Shown piece after piece: positions 20,783 to 33,059 of a DNA stretch of 64,000 nt; position 1 is the stretch's first letter, and every line of letters begins with the position of its first letter. Source of the DNA: Saccopteryx bilineata (Eukaryota > Chordata > Mammalia > Chiroptera > Emballonuridae); assembly GCF_036850765.1 (NCBI RefSeq), contig NC_089490.1, positions 127,376,522-127,440,521 on the forward strand. Reading direction: 5' to 3'. Position numbers and translations under genes: made by a program. Below the pieces are notes generated by a model that worked only from the letters and a program-made list of their open reading frames with translations, did no database searches and was not told the DNA's origin.

Positions 20783-20878
20783 GATTGTTTCTTTTCCTGG
20801 TATTGAGTTTTACAAGTTCTTTATAAATTGGATTGTTTCTTTTCCTGGTATTGAGTTTTACAAGTTCTTTATAAATTT
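20783..20878. repeat. In-frame 48 bp tandem duplication in L1 ORF2
   Basis: Unit 20783-20830 (gattgtttctttt...ttataaattg) is repeated at 20831-20878 with one terminal difference. On the minus strand it duplicates 16 residues ([16 protein letters not shown]) in the C-terminal part of ORF2p. Confidence 0.95.
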
Positions 20879-23800
20879 TGGTTATTAACCCTTTATCAGA
20901 CATATTGTTGCATATATTCTCCCATTGTGTGGGTTGTCTTTTTATTTTGTTCATGTTGTCTTTAGCTGTGCAAAAGCTTTTTAGTTTCATGTAGTCCCAT
21001 TTGTTCATCCTGTACTTTATTTCACTTGCCTGTGGAGATAAATCAGCAAAAATATTGCAATGAGAGATACTGGAGAGTTTACTGCCTATGTTTTCTTCCA
21101 AGATAGTTATGGTTTCACAACTTACATTTAAGTCTTTTATCCATTTTGAGTTTACTTTTGTGAATGGTGTAAGTTGATGATCCAGTTTCATTTTTTTGCA
21201 AGTATCTCCCCAATTTTCCCAACACCATTTGTTAAAGAGACTGTCCTTACTTTATTTATTGTATGCTCTTACCTCCTTTGTCAAATATCAATTGTCCATA
21301 TAGGTGTGGGTTTATTTCTGGGTTCTCTGTTCTGTTCCATTGATCTGTATGCCTGTTCTTATGCCAGTAACAAGCTATTTTGAGTATGATGGCCTTGTAG
21401 TATAACTTGATATCAGGAAGTGTGATACCCCCCACTTTATTCTTCTTTTTCAGGATTGCTGAGGCTATTTGTGTTCTTTTTTGGTTCCATGTAATTTTTG
21501 GAATATTTGTTCTATATCTTTGAAGTATGTCATTGATATTTTAATAGGAACTGCATTGAATTTATAGATTGCTTTGGGTAATATAGACATTTCAATGATA
21601 TTTATTTTTCCTACCCATGAACATGGTATATGCTTCCATTTGTTTGTATCTTCCTTGATTTCCTTTAACAATGTTTTATAATTTTCCGAGTACAAGTCTT
21701 TAACCTCTTTGGTTAAATTTACTCCTAGGTACTTTATTTTTTTTTGTTGCAATAGTGAAGAGGATTGTTTTCTTAATTTTTCTTTCAGACAGTTCATTGT
21801 TGGTGTATTAAAAAAACACTGATTTCTGAATATTAATTTTATATCCTGCCATCTTGCTGAATTCATTTATCAGGTTCAGTAGTTTTTTGACTGAGACTTT
21901 AGGGTTTTCTATGTACAGTATCATGTCATCAGCAAATAATGCTAGTTTTACTTCTTTTCCAATTTGGATGCCTTTTATTTCTTCTTCTTGTCTTATTGCT
22001 GTGGCCAGGACTTCCAGAACTATGTTGAATAAGAGTGGTGAAAGGGGGCACCCCTGTCTTATTCCTGATCTTAAGGGGATTGCTTTTAATTTTTGCCCAT
22101 TGAGTATGATGTTGACTGTGGGTTTGTCATAGATGGCCTTTATAATTTTGAGGTAAGTTCCCTGTATGCCCACTTTGCTGAGAGTTTGATCATGAATGGG
22201 TGCTGGATTTTATCAAATGCTTTTTCTGCATCTATTGATATTATCATGTGATTTTTATACTTTCTTTTATGTGTTGAATCACATTGATTGATTTGCAGAT
22301 ATTGTACTAGCCTTGTCTCCCTAGAATAAATCCCACCTGATCATGATGTATGATTTGTTTCATGTATTGCTGGATCCGGTTTGCTAATATTTTGTTGAGA
22401 ATTTTAGCATCTAAGTTCATCAGGGATACTGGTCTATAGTTTTCTTTCTTTGTAGTGTCTTTGCCTGGTTTTGGAATTGGTATTACGCTTGACTCATAAA
22501 AGGAGTTTGGAAGTCTTCCCTCTTCTTGAATGTTTTGAAATAGCTTGTGAAGGACAGGAGTAAGTTCTCTGAATATTTGATAGCATTCGCCTGTGAAGCC
22601 ATCTGGCCCAGGACTTTTGTTTGTTGAGAGTTTTTGATAACTGTTTCAATCTCATTTGATTAAATCGGTCTGTTTAGGTTTTCTGATTCTTCTATATTGA
22701 TTTTTGAAAGATTATATGTTTTGAGGAATTTGTCCATTTCACCTAGGTTTTCTAATTTTATAGCATACAGTTCTTCATAGTATTTTCTTAAAATCCTTTA
22801 TATTTCTGCTGTGTCAGTTCTCTCATTTCTAATTTTATTTGAGTCCTCTCTTTTCCTTAGTGAGTCTGGTTAAAGGTTCATCAATTTTGTTTACCTTTTC
22901 AAAGAACCAGCTCTTGGTTTCATTGATCCTCTGTATTGTTTTTTAGCCTCTGTGTCATTTATTTTTGCTCTGATCTTTATTATTTCCTTCCTTCTACTTC
23001 CTCTGGGTTTTACTTGCTGTTCTTTTTCTAGATTTTTAGATGCAGGGTTAAATTGTTTGAGCTTTTTCTAGCTTAAGGTATGCCTGTAGTTATGAATTTC
23101 CCTCTCAGGACTGCTCTTGCTGTGTCCCAAAAATTTTGAGTTGTTGTATGTTTGTTTATATACATTTGTTTCAAGGAAATTTTTTATTTCTTCCTTGATC
23201 TCATTGTTAACCCATTCGTTATTTAATAACATACTATTTAGTTTTCAAGTGTTTGAGTGTTTTTCAGTTTTTCTATTGTAGTTGATTTCTAGTTTCATGC
23301 CATTGTGATCAGAGAAAATGCTTGATATGATTTCAATCTTCTTAAATTTGTTGAGACTTGTTTTGAGTCCTAGCATGTGGTCTATCCTAGAGAATGTACC
23401 ATGAGCACTTGAAAAGAACGTATATTCTGCTGCTTTAGGGTGAAAGCTTGTGAAGATGTCTATTAAATCCAGTTGATCTTGTGTGTCCTTTATGTCTTCT
23501 GTTTCTTTGTTAGTTTTCTTTCTTGAGGATCGATCTGTCCAGTGGTGTTAGTGGGGTATTAAAATCCCCTATTATAGTATTGCTGTTGATTCACCCTTTA
23601 TGCCCATCAAAATCTGCTTTATGTATTTAGGTGCTCCTATATTAGGAGCATAGATATTTATAATGGTTATATCTCCCTATTGGATTGATCCCTTTATCAT
23701 TATGTAGTGACCTTGTTTATCCCTTACTGTAGCCTTTGTTTTAAAGTCTATTTCGTCAAATATAAGTGTTGCTACCCCAGCTTTTTTTTTTTTCATTTCT

Positions 23801-24712
23801 ATTTGCATGAAATATTTTTTCCATCCCTTTACTTTCAGTCTATGTGTGTCTTTTGTTTTGAGGTGTGTCTCTTGTAGACAGCATATGTATGGGTCCTGTT
23901 TTCTTATCCACGCAGCCACCCTATGTCTTTTGATTGGAGCATTTAGTCCATTCACATTTAAGGTTATTATTGATATGTAGTTTTTATTGCTATTTTATTC
24001 TTTAAATCTACATTCCTGTTTTACTAGATTTCTTCCCCACTTTGTTCTGTTTACAGCAGGCCCCTTAACATTTCTTGTAGCATTGGTTTGTTTGTAATGA
24101 AGTCCTAATTTATTTATTTTTTTGTCTGGGAAAGTTTTTATTTCTCCTTCACTTTTAAGTGATAGCCTTACTGGATAATGAAGTCTTGGTTGTAGGCACT
24201 TGTTTTGCATTACTCTGAATATTTCCTGCCATTCCCTTCTGGCCTCTAATGTTTTGGTTGAGAAGTCAGATGTCATCCTTATGGGGGGTCCTCTGTAAGT
24301 AATAAACTGCTTTTCTCTTACAGCTTTTAGTATTTTTTCTTTATCTCTTAATTTTTGTATTTTAATTATGTGTCTTGGGTTGGCCTTTTTGGGTTCATCA
24401 TTAATGGAACTCTCTGTGCTTCTTGATATTGTGTGACTTTTTCCTTCATCAATTTAGGGAAGTTTTCAGCTATGATTTCTTCAGTCAGCTTCTCTAGCCA
24501 TTGTTCTTTCTCTTTTCCTTCAGGAACCTCTATGATGCGGATGTTATTTCTCTTCATGTTATCACAGAGCTCTCTTAGAGTTTCCTCAGACTTTTTGAAC
24601 CTCTTCTTTTTGCTGCTCTGCTTCCGTGCTTTTGTTTATCTTGTCCCCTAACTTGCTGATTCGATCCTCAGCTTCATCCAGCCTGCTTTTAATTCCTTCC
24701 AGTGTGGTCTTT

Positions 24713-25084
24713 TTTTTTTTTTTTTTAATTTTTCCGAAGCTGGAAATGGGGAGAGACAGTCAGACAGACTCCCGCATGCGCCCGACTGGGATCCACCCGG
24801 CACGCCCACCAGGGGCGATGCTCTGCCCCTCTGGGGCATTGCTCTGTTGTGACCAGAGCCACTCCAGCACCTGGGGCAGAGGCCAAGGAGCCATCCCCAG
24901 CGCCCGGGCCATCTTTGCTCCAATGGAGCCTCGGCTGCGGGAGGGGAAGAGAGAGACAGAGAGGAAGGAGAGGGGGAGGGGTGGAGAAGCAGATGGGCGC
25001 TTCTGTGTGCCCTGGCCAGGAATCAAACCCGGTACTTCTGCACGCCAGGCTGATGCTCTACCACTGAGCCAACCGGCCAGGGCC
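24713..25084 (-). mobile_element. Family A SINE in the L1 ORF1 region
   Basis: Target duplication ccagtgtggtcttt at 24699-24712 and 25085-25098. Lacks the duplicated body module. Confidence 0.95.
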
Positions 25085-25118
25085 CCAGTGTGGTCTTTAT
25101 TTCTGGTATTGTACTTAT

Positions 25119-25493
25119 TTCTTTTTTTTTTCTTTGTATTTTTCTGAAGCTGGAAACGGGGAGAGACAGTCAGACAGACTCCCACATGCGCCCGACTGGG
25201 ATCCACCCGGCACGCCCACCAGGGGCGACACTCTGCCCCTCTGGGGCGTCGCTCTGCCGTGACCAGAGCCACTCTAGTGCCTGGGGAGGAGGCCAAGGAG
25301 CCATCCCCAGCGCCCAGGCCATCTTTGCTCCAATGGAGCCTTGGCTGCGGGAGGGGAAGAGAGAGACAGAGAGGAAGGAGGGGGAGGTGGGGAAGCAAAT
25401 GGGCGCTTCTCCTATGTGCCCTGGCCGGGAATTGAACCCGGGTCCCCCATATGCCAGGCCGATGCTCTACCGCTGAGCCAACCAGCCAGGGCC
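25119..25493 (-). mobile_element. Family A SINE in the L1 ORF1 region
   Basis: Second minus-oriented copy only ~35 bp from the previous one. Flanks share an approximate duplication (gtacttatttc / gttatttc). Its divergence from the neighbour argues for separate insertion rather than tandem duplication. Confidence 0.92.
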
Positions 25494-27116
25494 GTATTTG
25501 TTATTTCTGACTGATTCTTTTTTATTATTTCAATGTCCTTTTTCATACTTGCTATCTCTTTATTTAGGTGCTCATTATGTCCATCCATTGTTGCTCTAAG
25601 ATCTTTGAGCATCCTAACAATCATTATTTTAAACTCTGCATCCTGTAATTTGGTTATTTCCAACTCATTCAAATCTTTTTCTGGAGATTTCTCTTAATTC
25701 ATTTGGGTTGCATTTCTCTGCCTTTCCATAAGAAAGGTGTGGCCTCTGTATTCTCTAGGTGTGGTCTGTCTGCAGGCCTCCCACCCCCTCTGCTGCTGCC
25801 TTGGGCTGTCGGACTGGGCATTGCTGGTGCCGGCCTGCTGAGGTGGTTGCTGTGGTTTCTGCCTCACCTCTGCGGGTGGGACTGAGTTCTCGTGCCCAGG
25901 CTGCAAGCCTTGGCTGGCTTGGCCTCCACACCTCCCCTGAGAGCAGGATTGTGCTTGTGTGCCTGGGCTGCAAGCCCTGGCTTCCCAGGCCTTTGCCCTG
26001 CCCCATGGGTGGGACTGCGTTCACGTGTTTGGGCTGCAAGCCCTGGCCGGCCCCCTGCCTCTGCCCCACCCCCTGGGCAGGGCTGCGCTCCTGTGCTTAG
26101 TTGCAGGTCTCTGCCAGTTTCCCCGCTTTTGCCTTGCCCCTGTAGGTGGGACTGCAGGCGGGACCGCTCTCACTCGTCCAGCCCGCAGTAGCGGATCAGA
26201 GCACTTTTGTGCACCCCTTCCGCCACTACAGTTGCCCTAAGCCTCTGCCCCCGCTGGGCAGGACTGCATGCACCCTGGACCTGAGTTGTGGCTGGCCCTG
26301 GCTTCCGCCCCTGCTGACGGGACTGCACTTCCACGTCCCCTTGCTGCCCACCCTCCAATGAGCACTCAGCAGTGTGGGTTGGGGCGATGCAGCTCAGACC
26401 TTAGCACTCAATACTGTATCCCTGATGGCTCCCTGCTTCTAAGCGACTCTGCTCTGAGTGCCACAGGAGAGCTTCTGTTTGGCTGGTATCCTGCTTCCCT
26501 TTGCTGGTATAGCTGCTGGTTCCAGGAAAAATATTCACTTTAGATTTGGGGAGTGACTCAGCCCAGGGGTTAGGGTGGCTGTTCCTCAGTGTTTCTCCTT
26601 GTGCCTCCTAGATTACACTCTCCTCCTGCTGTTCCAGTCCTCTCATCTCTTCCCGTCCCCCAGATCCCCAGCTGAGTGGTTGTGAAAGAGGTTTTCTGCG
26701 TGATCCCTTTAAGAAAAATCCTGGGTCTGAGAAATGTCTCTTTCTCACAAACAGTATCCTGACTTGTTTCACAGCTAAATACTGTCCATACGCCTCTTCT
26801 AGGCTCTAGGGCTGCAGGCTGCGGCTTTGTTCCTGGGGCCCAGGACCCTCCCTTCTCCGCTAAACTCACTTCCCGCCACGTGAGTCCCTCCGGGCTGCCA
26901 TTCACTCCTGGGAGCTGGGCAGCCCTCTCCGCGTTTCCGCTTTTCCTACCAATCTCAGTGTGGCTTCTTCAGTGATCCTTGGTTAAAGAGTCCTCTTAGT
27001 TTAGTTCAAAGTTGGTTTTTCTAGATGACTGTTCTTAAAATTAAGTTGTAATCCACTTTGGTTCTGGGAGGTGGAAGTTGGTACATTTGCCTACTCCATT
27101 GCCATCTTGCCACCTG

Positions 27117-27297
27117 TTGTTTTAGATTTTACTTATTGATTTTAGAGAGAGAGAAAGGGGGGAAGGAATGGGAAGCATCAACTCATAGTAATTGCTTCTC
27201 ATATGTGCTGTGACCAGGCTAGCCCAGGGTTTCAAACCAGCAACCTCAGCATTCCAGGTCAGTGTGTTATCTACAGTGCCACTACAGATCACGTTTT
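27117..27297 (-). mobile_element. Short Ves-like SINE (family C)
   Basis: Diverged minus copy immediately beyond the L1 5' end: TTATTGATTTTAGAGAGAG, GGGAAGCATCAACTC, CCAGCAACCTCAGCATTCC. Confidence 0.8.
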
Positions 27298-27299
27298 GT

Positions 27300-29840
27300 G
27301 TTCACCTGAGAATCTTTTCCTCTGATATTTTTTTATTTATATTTTTGGTTTTTTTGCTCTTCTTTTAAAAGAAGTCCTTTTTAACATTTCTCATAATATT
27401 CCTTTAGCCTTTTCTTGTCTGGGAAGTTCTTTATCTCTCCTTTAATTCTGAATGATAGCTTTGCTAGGTAATCTTGGGTGTAGGTCCTTGCTTTTCATCA
27501 CTTTTTGTGCCAATATTCCGTGCCAATCCCTTCTGGCCTACAAAGTTTCTGTTGAGAAATCAGCTGTCAGTCTTATGAGAGACCTCCCTTGTAGGTAACT
27601 ACCTTTCTCTTTCCACTTTTAAGATTGTCTTTAACCTTTGGTATTTTAATTATGATGTGTCTTGGTGTGGGCCTCCTTAGGTTTATCTTGTTTGGAAATC
27701 TCTGCATTGCATTTTCTGGGCTTGTATGTCTATTTCCTTCACCAGGTTAGGGAAATTTTCCATCATTATTTCTTCAAAGATTTTATTTATTCATTTCTAG
27801 AGAGAGGGGAGGGAGAGAGGGAGGGAGGGAGGGGGAGAGAGAGAGAGAGAGAGTGTGTGAGGGGAGAAAAAAGCCTGAAATCGTAGTTGCTTTGCATATG
27901 TGCCTTGACCAGCAAGCCCAAGGTTTCAAACTGGTGATCTCAGTGTTCCAGGTCGATTCTTTATCCACTGTGCCACCACAGGTCAGGCTCTTCAAATAGG
28001 TTTTCAACTCTTTCTCCTTTCTGTTCTTCTTCTGGTACTCCTATGATGTGAATGTTGGTATGCTTGATGTCCCAGAGGTCCCTTAAACTATCCTCATTTT
28101 TTCTGGATTTTTTTTCTTTATGCTGTTCTAATTGGGTGTTTTCTGCATTATATTCCAAATCACTGATTTGATCATCTGCTTTTTCTAATCTGACATTAAT
28201 TCTATCTAATGTAGTCTTCATTTCAGTTATTTTCTTCATTTCCAACTGGTTCTTTTTTATGTTTTCTATCTTCTTTCTATTTTTACAACTTCATTGTTGA
28301 AGTTCTCACTGGGATAATCTATTATTCCCCTAATTTAATTGAGTATCCTTACAACCAGTGTTTTGAACTCTGCATCTGATAGATTGCTTACCCTTATTTT
28401 TAGTTCTTTTTCTAGAGTTTTGTTTCATTCTTTCATTTGGGACATGTTTCTTTGTCTCCTCACTTTGGCTGCCTGTTTGTTTCTATGCCTTAGGAAGATC
28501 TGCCATGTCTCCTAGTCTTGGCAGAGTGGCCTTACGTAGTAGGTGTATTGTGGGGCCAAATGGCACAGTATCCCTGTCTACCTGAGCTGGGTGCTCCAGA
28601 GGTGTCCCTTTTTTAAGTCGTGTGTGCCCTCTTGTTGTAGTTGAGCCTTGATGCTGTTGGCACATTAGTGGGTGTGATTGACCTTCAGGCTGACTGGCTC
28701 TGAGGAATGGCTATGACCATAGTGGACAAGTTATTGTGTGGGGGCTGACGCCCATGAAGTGGAATTCAATTTAGGGAAGTCTGGTGCCTGCCAAGTCCAC
28801 CTCTTGGGTGTCTCTTTTGTGGCACTAGTTCAGTGGTGTGGTCTAAAGCTGACCACCAAGTGAACTGGTCCTGGGGCCTCTTGTGAGGGGCTCCTGTGCA
28901 GGCCAAGGTCAGCTGCTGCCTGTATCCAGCCCAGGGCCCCCTGATAGGAGCTACAAAATGATCTTGGTAGCTGCTTGTGCTGGGCTTGGAGGTACCTGGA
29001 AGTGGTTATGTTGTGAACCAAAGCTGGATGCCATTAGAGCTGGGCTGGGGGCCACTTAGTAAGAGGTAAAAAGCACAGTGAAGCCAGCTGCTGTTTGCTT
29101 GGGATCTGTAAACCTTTGAGAGATTTTTAGGAAAGTCCTCAGTAGTGGTTCAGGCCAGCAGCTTGTGTGGATCAGCCTCTGAAGAAGGTTCAGGCAGACA
29201 CATGAATGGGGTGAGGATCTGAGGGAATCACTATGGACTGGGTGAACTGTGTTAGCCAGGTGGGTGGAGACACTGATTTGGTTCCTGTCTGAGCCTGCCT
29301 GCTATGTGGGGGGAGGGACAACAAAGGAACAGTGGTGCACTTTAGTGGGGAGAGAGCTGCCCCTCCAGCTCTTGCCCTGAATCCAGTTCCTCCCTGTAAT
29401 TCCCTGGTGCTTTTTGAACAGCTGTCCCTTCTCTGGAGCTTTGGGTGTTTGTGAGTCTGTGCTTGGCCCCTTTAAGAGGGTTCCTGGGTCTACAGCAGGC
29501 CTGCATTTCATGAGGATTGAATCTCTGATTTTCACAGCCAGCTGTTGTGGGGACTCTTCTTTTCAGCACTGGTGGTCTGGGCTGGGGAGCCTGGTGTGGG
29601 GCTGGGATCCCTTGCTCCTTAATGGGACCTCCACAGCAGGATATCCCTCCCAGTTTTTAAATGCCACTCATGGGAATGGGACCTTGTTTGCACCCCTCCT
29701 ACCAGTCTCCAATTGGCTTCTTTTTCTTTACAGCCTTAGTTTTAGGAATTCTTTTCAGGCAGTGTTCAGGTGATTCTCAAGGATGATTGTTATAGAATTT
29801 AGTTGTAACTTATCTGGTCATGGGAGGAGCTAAGCACAGC
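27300..29840 (-). mobile_element. Old L1 LINE, ORF1 and 5' UTR
   Basis: Minus-strand L1 of an older subfamily. An ORF1p coiled-coil fragment is readable at 28245-27990 (MKKITEMKTTLDRINVRLEK, then DLRDLWDIKHTNIHIIGVPE with frame breaks), followed by a 5' UTR-like region to ~29840. It probably belongs to the same old L1 as 18085-18541, with the younger L1 inserted between. Confidence 0.75.
27775..27990 (-). mobile_element. Short Ves-like SINE (family C) in old L1 ORF1
   Basis: GA-rich expansion at 27800-27853, head end CCACCACAGGTCAGG. Short duplication (t)cttcaaa at 27771-27778 and ~27989-27995. Confidence 0.85.
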
Positions 29841-29849
29841 ATTTAGGCT

Positions 29850-30740
29850 TAACTCTCAAGGCACTGCATTTCTTCTAAGCAATTCTAATTCCAGGAATGA
29901 ATCCTTTTGAAATAAGCACAAGCACAAAAATAAATGTATAAGGAGTGGGTTATAGTATAGTTTGTCACAAAACTTTGATGCAAAATTGGGGAAACCTTAA
30001 GTATTCATCAATAAGGGGAGGTTAAAGAAATTGGATATAACCATTTTATGGAATATTATGTAGCTTTTAAAAATAACGAGTTAGGCCCTGGCCGGTTTGC
30101 TCAGTGGTAGAGCATTGGCCTGGAGTGCAGGAGTCCTGGGTTCGATTCCTGGCCAGGGCACACAGGAGAAGTGCCCATCTGCTTCTCAACCTCTTCCCCT
30201 CTCCTTCCTCTCTGTCTCTCTCTTCCCCTCCCGCAGCCAAGGCTCCACTGGAGCAAAGTTTGTCCAGGCCCTGAGGATGGCTCTATGGCCTCTGCCTCAG
30301 GCGCTAGAGTGGCTCTGGTTGCAACAGAGCAACGCCCCAGATGGGCAGAGCATCACCCCCTGGTGGGCATGCCGGGTGGATCCCAGTCGGGCACATGCGG
30401 GAGTCTGTCTGACTGCCTCCTCGTTTCCAATTTCAGAAAAATACAAAAGTAATAATAATAATAATGAGTTAGACTTAAATAAACTGACATGAAAAGCTGT
30501 CCTTGATATATTAAAGAAATCAAGTTGTAAATAGTATGGCACTGGGTACATGTATATTTGTAGATTCATAGAAAAACAGTATGGAAGGACTTATACCAAG
30601 CTGTAAAGTTACTACATCTAGAGAATGGTTCAGTAGGTATAGGAAAATTGTCAGGATGACATTCACTTTTTAAACATTTTCTGGATTAGATTTCTCTACA
30701 GAATTACTTTGTAATTAAAAATAAGTAAAGAATAAATTCT
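29850..30740 (+). mobile_element. L1 LINE 3' fragment (plus), split by a SINE
   Basis: ATTTTATGGAATATTATGTAGC before the SINE at 30084 and ATAGTATGGCACTGGGTAC-like sequence after it resemble L1 3'-end sequence in plus orientation. Old and non-coding. Confidence 0.5.
30084..30460 (+). mobile_element. Family A SINE
   Basis: Target duplication aaataacgagtta (30071-30083) with an imperfect repeat aataatgagtta ending at 30471. (AAT)n tail. Confidence 0.93.
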
Positions 30741-30780
30741 GGGACATTTAGCTATTTTTGGCAATGGCACCAATACTTTT

Positions 30781-31114
30781 TTTTTTTTTTTTTTGGTATT
30801 TTTCTGAAGCTGGAAACGGGAGGCAGTCAGACAGACTCCCGCAAGTGCCCGACCGGGATCCACCCAGCATGCCCACCAGGGGGCAATGCTCTGCCCATCC
30901 GGGCAGAGGCCAAGGAGCCATCCCCAGCGCCCGGGCCATCTTTTGCTCCAATGGAGCCTCGGCTGCGGGAGGGGAAGAGAGAGACAGAGAGGAAGGAGAG
31001 GGGGAGGGGTGGAGAAGCAGATGGGCGCCTCTCCTGTGTGCCCTGGCCGGGAATCGAACCCGGGACTCCTGCCCGCCAGGCCGACGCTCTACCACTGAGC
31101 CAACCGGCCAGGGC
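30781..31114 (-). mobile_element. Family A SINE with internal deletion
   Basis: Target duplication caccaatactttt at 30768-30780 and 31115-31127. About 45 bp of the body is missing around 30903, where GGGCAGAGGCC joins directly. Confidence 0.94.
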
Positions 31115-31586
31115 CACCAATACTTTTCAAGAGGGAAACATCCCCAAAGAGGACCTGCCATTTAATGCTAAGGTAAGAAGCTTCTGGAGCCAGGAGATAG
31201 TAGCACAGGGCTAGCATCAAGGTTTTAAGGTTTTAGGTTAACTCTGAGAGTAGTCAGAGGAGTGGATTTTAAAGAAGAGTGCAGATGTCAGGTAGGGCAA
31301 GGCCCACCTCGGCTAAAGAGAGGCCAGGAAGCTGGTTTCTTGAGCCTTTCAAGCACTCTCATCAGTGCTCTCTCCATCTTCTTGCCTACCTCCTTTCCCT
31401 AGTCTTCTCCTCACCCCCAAACCTGAGCCCACTCTATAGGTATGTCATATGTTTTGTTCTCCTCTGCTGCATCTCTCACCTTCAGTGAGTTACTCTTAGC
31501 TGACTGCCTGAGGAGAGGCAATGATGTTTTGGGTAGAAGTGAGAAGTCACATCAGGTGTCTTGGCTGGGCATATATAAGATTGGGC

Positions 31587-31820
31587 TGGAGAATGACTGA
31601 ATTGGTTCGAGCACATTGCACCTGGATGCTGAGGGTGGCTCTGTGGAGCCTCTGCCTCAGCTAAAAATAGCTCAGTTGCGAAAATGGCCCCAGATGGGCA
31701 GAGCATCAGCCCCAGACGGGGGTTGCTGGGTGGATTCCAGTTGGAGCACATGCAGGAGTCTGTCTCTCTGTCTCCCCTCCTCTCACTTAGAAAAGAAGAA
31801 GACGAAGAAGAAAAAAAAAA
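31587..31820 (+). mobile_element. Diverged 5'-truncated family A SINE
   Basis: Only the body (GAGGGTGGCTCTGTGGAGCC, CAGATGGGCAGAGCATC) and tail remain. Target duplication aagattgggc at 31577-31586 and 31821-31830. Confidence 0.85.
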
Positions 31821-31949
31821 AAGATTGGGCCAAAGAGCTGTTGGGTGATATTATAGACTATGAGGAATTGATTGAGATGTGGCAAATAATGCCTGATAAA
31901 TGATTGCATGTTTAATGCAACCAAGAGTAAGGCTAGGATTACAGTTAGG

Positions 31950-32920
31950 GACTATGGCTCCCTATGGCTTACCTGACTTATTAGCATGACATTCAAAGCC
32001 TTCTCAATTAGGCCCCAATCCCCTGCTCTATAGGGCTGACTTACCCAGTAGACACAGCAGGCACAGTACCTAGGGCCCACAATGCATTTAGGAGCCCCAC
32101 AAAAATGTTTTTGTGTATTTTAAAATCAAAAGAAATAATATGAATACCATAACCCTGGCTTATATTCATCTTTAAACCAATGCAGTAACAAAACAATTTT
32201 TTTTGAGGGGGTGGAGATGAGAAGTATCAACTCATAGATGTGGCACTTTAGTTGTTTGTGGATTACTTCTCATATGTGCCTTGACCCAGGGGCTCCAGCT
32301 GAGGCAGCTCAAACCAGCGACTTTGGGCTTCAAGCCAATGACCTTTGGCCTTAAGCCAGAGACCCCAGGATCATGGTGATGATCCCACATTCAAGCTGGT
32401 GAGTCTTGCGCTCAAGTGGGCAACCTAAGGGTTTTGAACCTGGGACCTCAGTGTCCCAAGTCGACACTCTACTCACTGCGCCACCAGTCAGGCATAAAAC
32501 ATAATTTTAAATCTTTTTTTATGAAGGCAAAAGTGCCCATGCAAATCACAATGTGGCTCTGATCTAGCTTCTACATCCACTGCTCACTTACCCTGATGTC
32601 CTCTTGGTTTCCCAGATTCACTTGTACCTTTGTCCCTCTGTGACTCTTCATGTTAAATCATTTCTTGTCATTACTTACTGAGCCTTCCCATCCTTTGAGG
32701 TCTCAAATCAAATGTCACCATCTTTGTGTGGCCTCCCAACTCCTTTAAATAGAAGAAATTGTTCTAACACATCTAAGTACATCTCTGAAATTTCCATGAC
32801 TTGCTTGTGTCTTTGTTTCCCCAACTAGAGTGTGAGTTCCACAGGGAAAGAGCATCTTATAACATATCTACATGTGCTTGATGCACAGTATGTAGGCTAG
32901 ATTGGGGGCCAGAGGATGTT
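31950..32920 (+). mobile_element. L2 LINE fragment, interrupted by a SINE
   Basis: L2-like blocks: GACATTCAAAGCCTTCTCAA before the SINE; after it GGTCTCAAATCAAATGTCACC, GTGTGGCCTCCCAAC and ACTAGAGTGTGAGTTCCACA. Confidence 0.6.
32196..32493 (-). mobile_element. Family B SINE
   Basis: Minus copy of the multi-module SINE (repeated CAAGCCAATGACC / CAAGCTGGTGAGT units, head CCACCAGTCAGGC). Approximate flanking duplication aaaacaatttt / aaaacataatttt. Confidence 0.87.
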
Positions 32921-33059
32921 TAGGAACAAGAGTCAGTGGCTGTGACAGAATTTTTCAGATATGCATAGTTTTTCACAACCTGAATCAACTGGTTCTCCAA
33001 AGGGACCGGCTAAGGAACAATGTAGGGGGAGCAGGATTCCATGCAAACTTCCTTTACTG

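Larger units (their letters stand above)
18552..27110 (-). mobile_element. Near full-length L1 LINE retrotransposon
   Basis: Reads right to left: 5' UTR with GGTGGCAAGATGGCAATGG start (~27110) and a GC-rich segment (25.7-26.95 kb); an ORF1 region (~24.1-25.7 kb); ORF2 from about 23955 (endonuclease with CLQETHLK) through reverse transcriptase (FADDMILY near 21950) to a C-terminus near 20670; then a 3' UTR. Removing the Helitron and two SINEs leaves about 6.5 kb, a normal full length. Frameshifts and stops break both ORFs, so it is dead. Exact ends and target duplication are uncertain (TTTTAGATTT lies near both edges). Confidence 0.85.

Noticed and set aside
24760..25398. Long minus-strand open frame (~210 codons)
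   Set aside because: It lies across two family A SINEs; the same Leu/Pro/Ser-rich frames recur in every copy of that SINE in the window, so it is repeat-derived and not a gene.
25700..26560. GC-rich overlapping open frames on both strands
   Set aside because: This is the 5' UTR of the full-length L1. GC richness gives long chance frames; no conserved domain.
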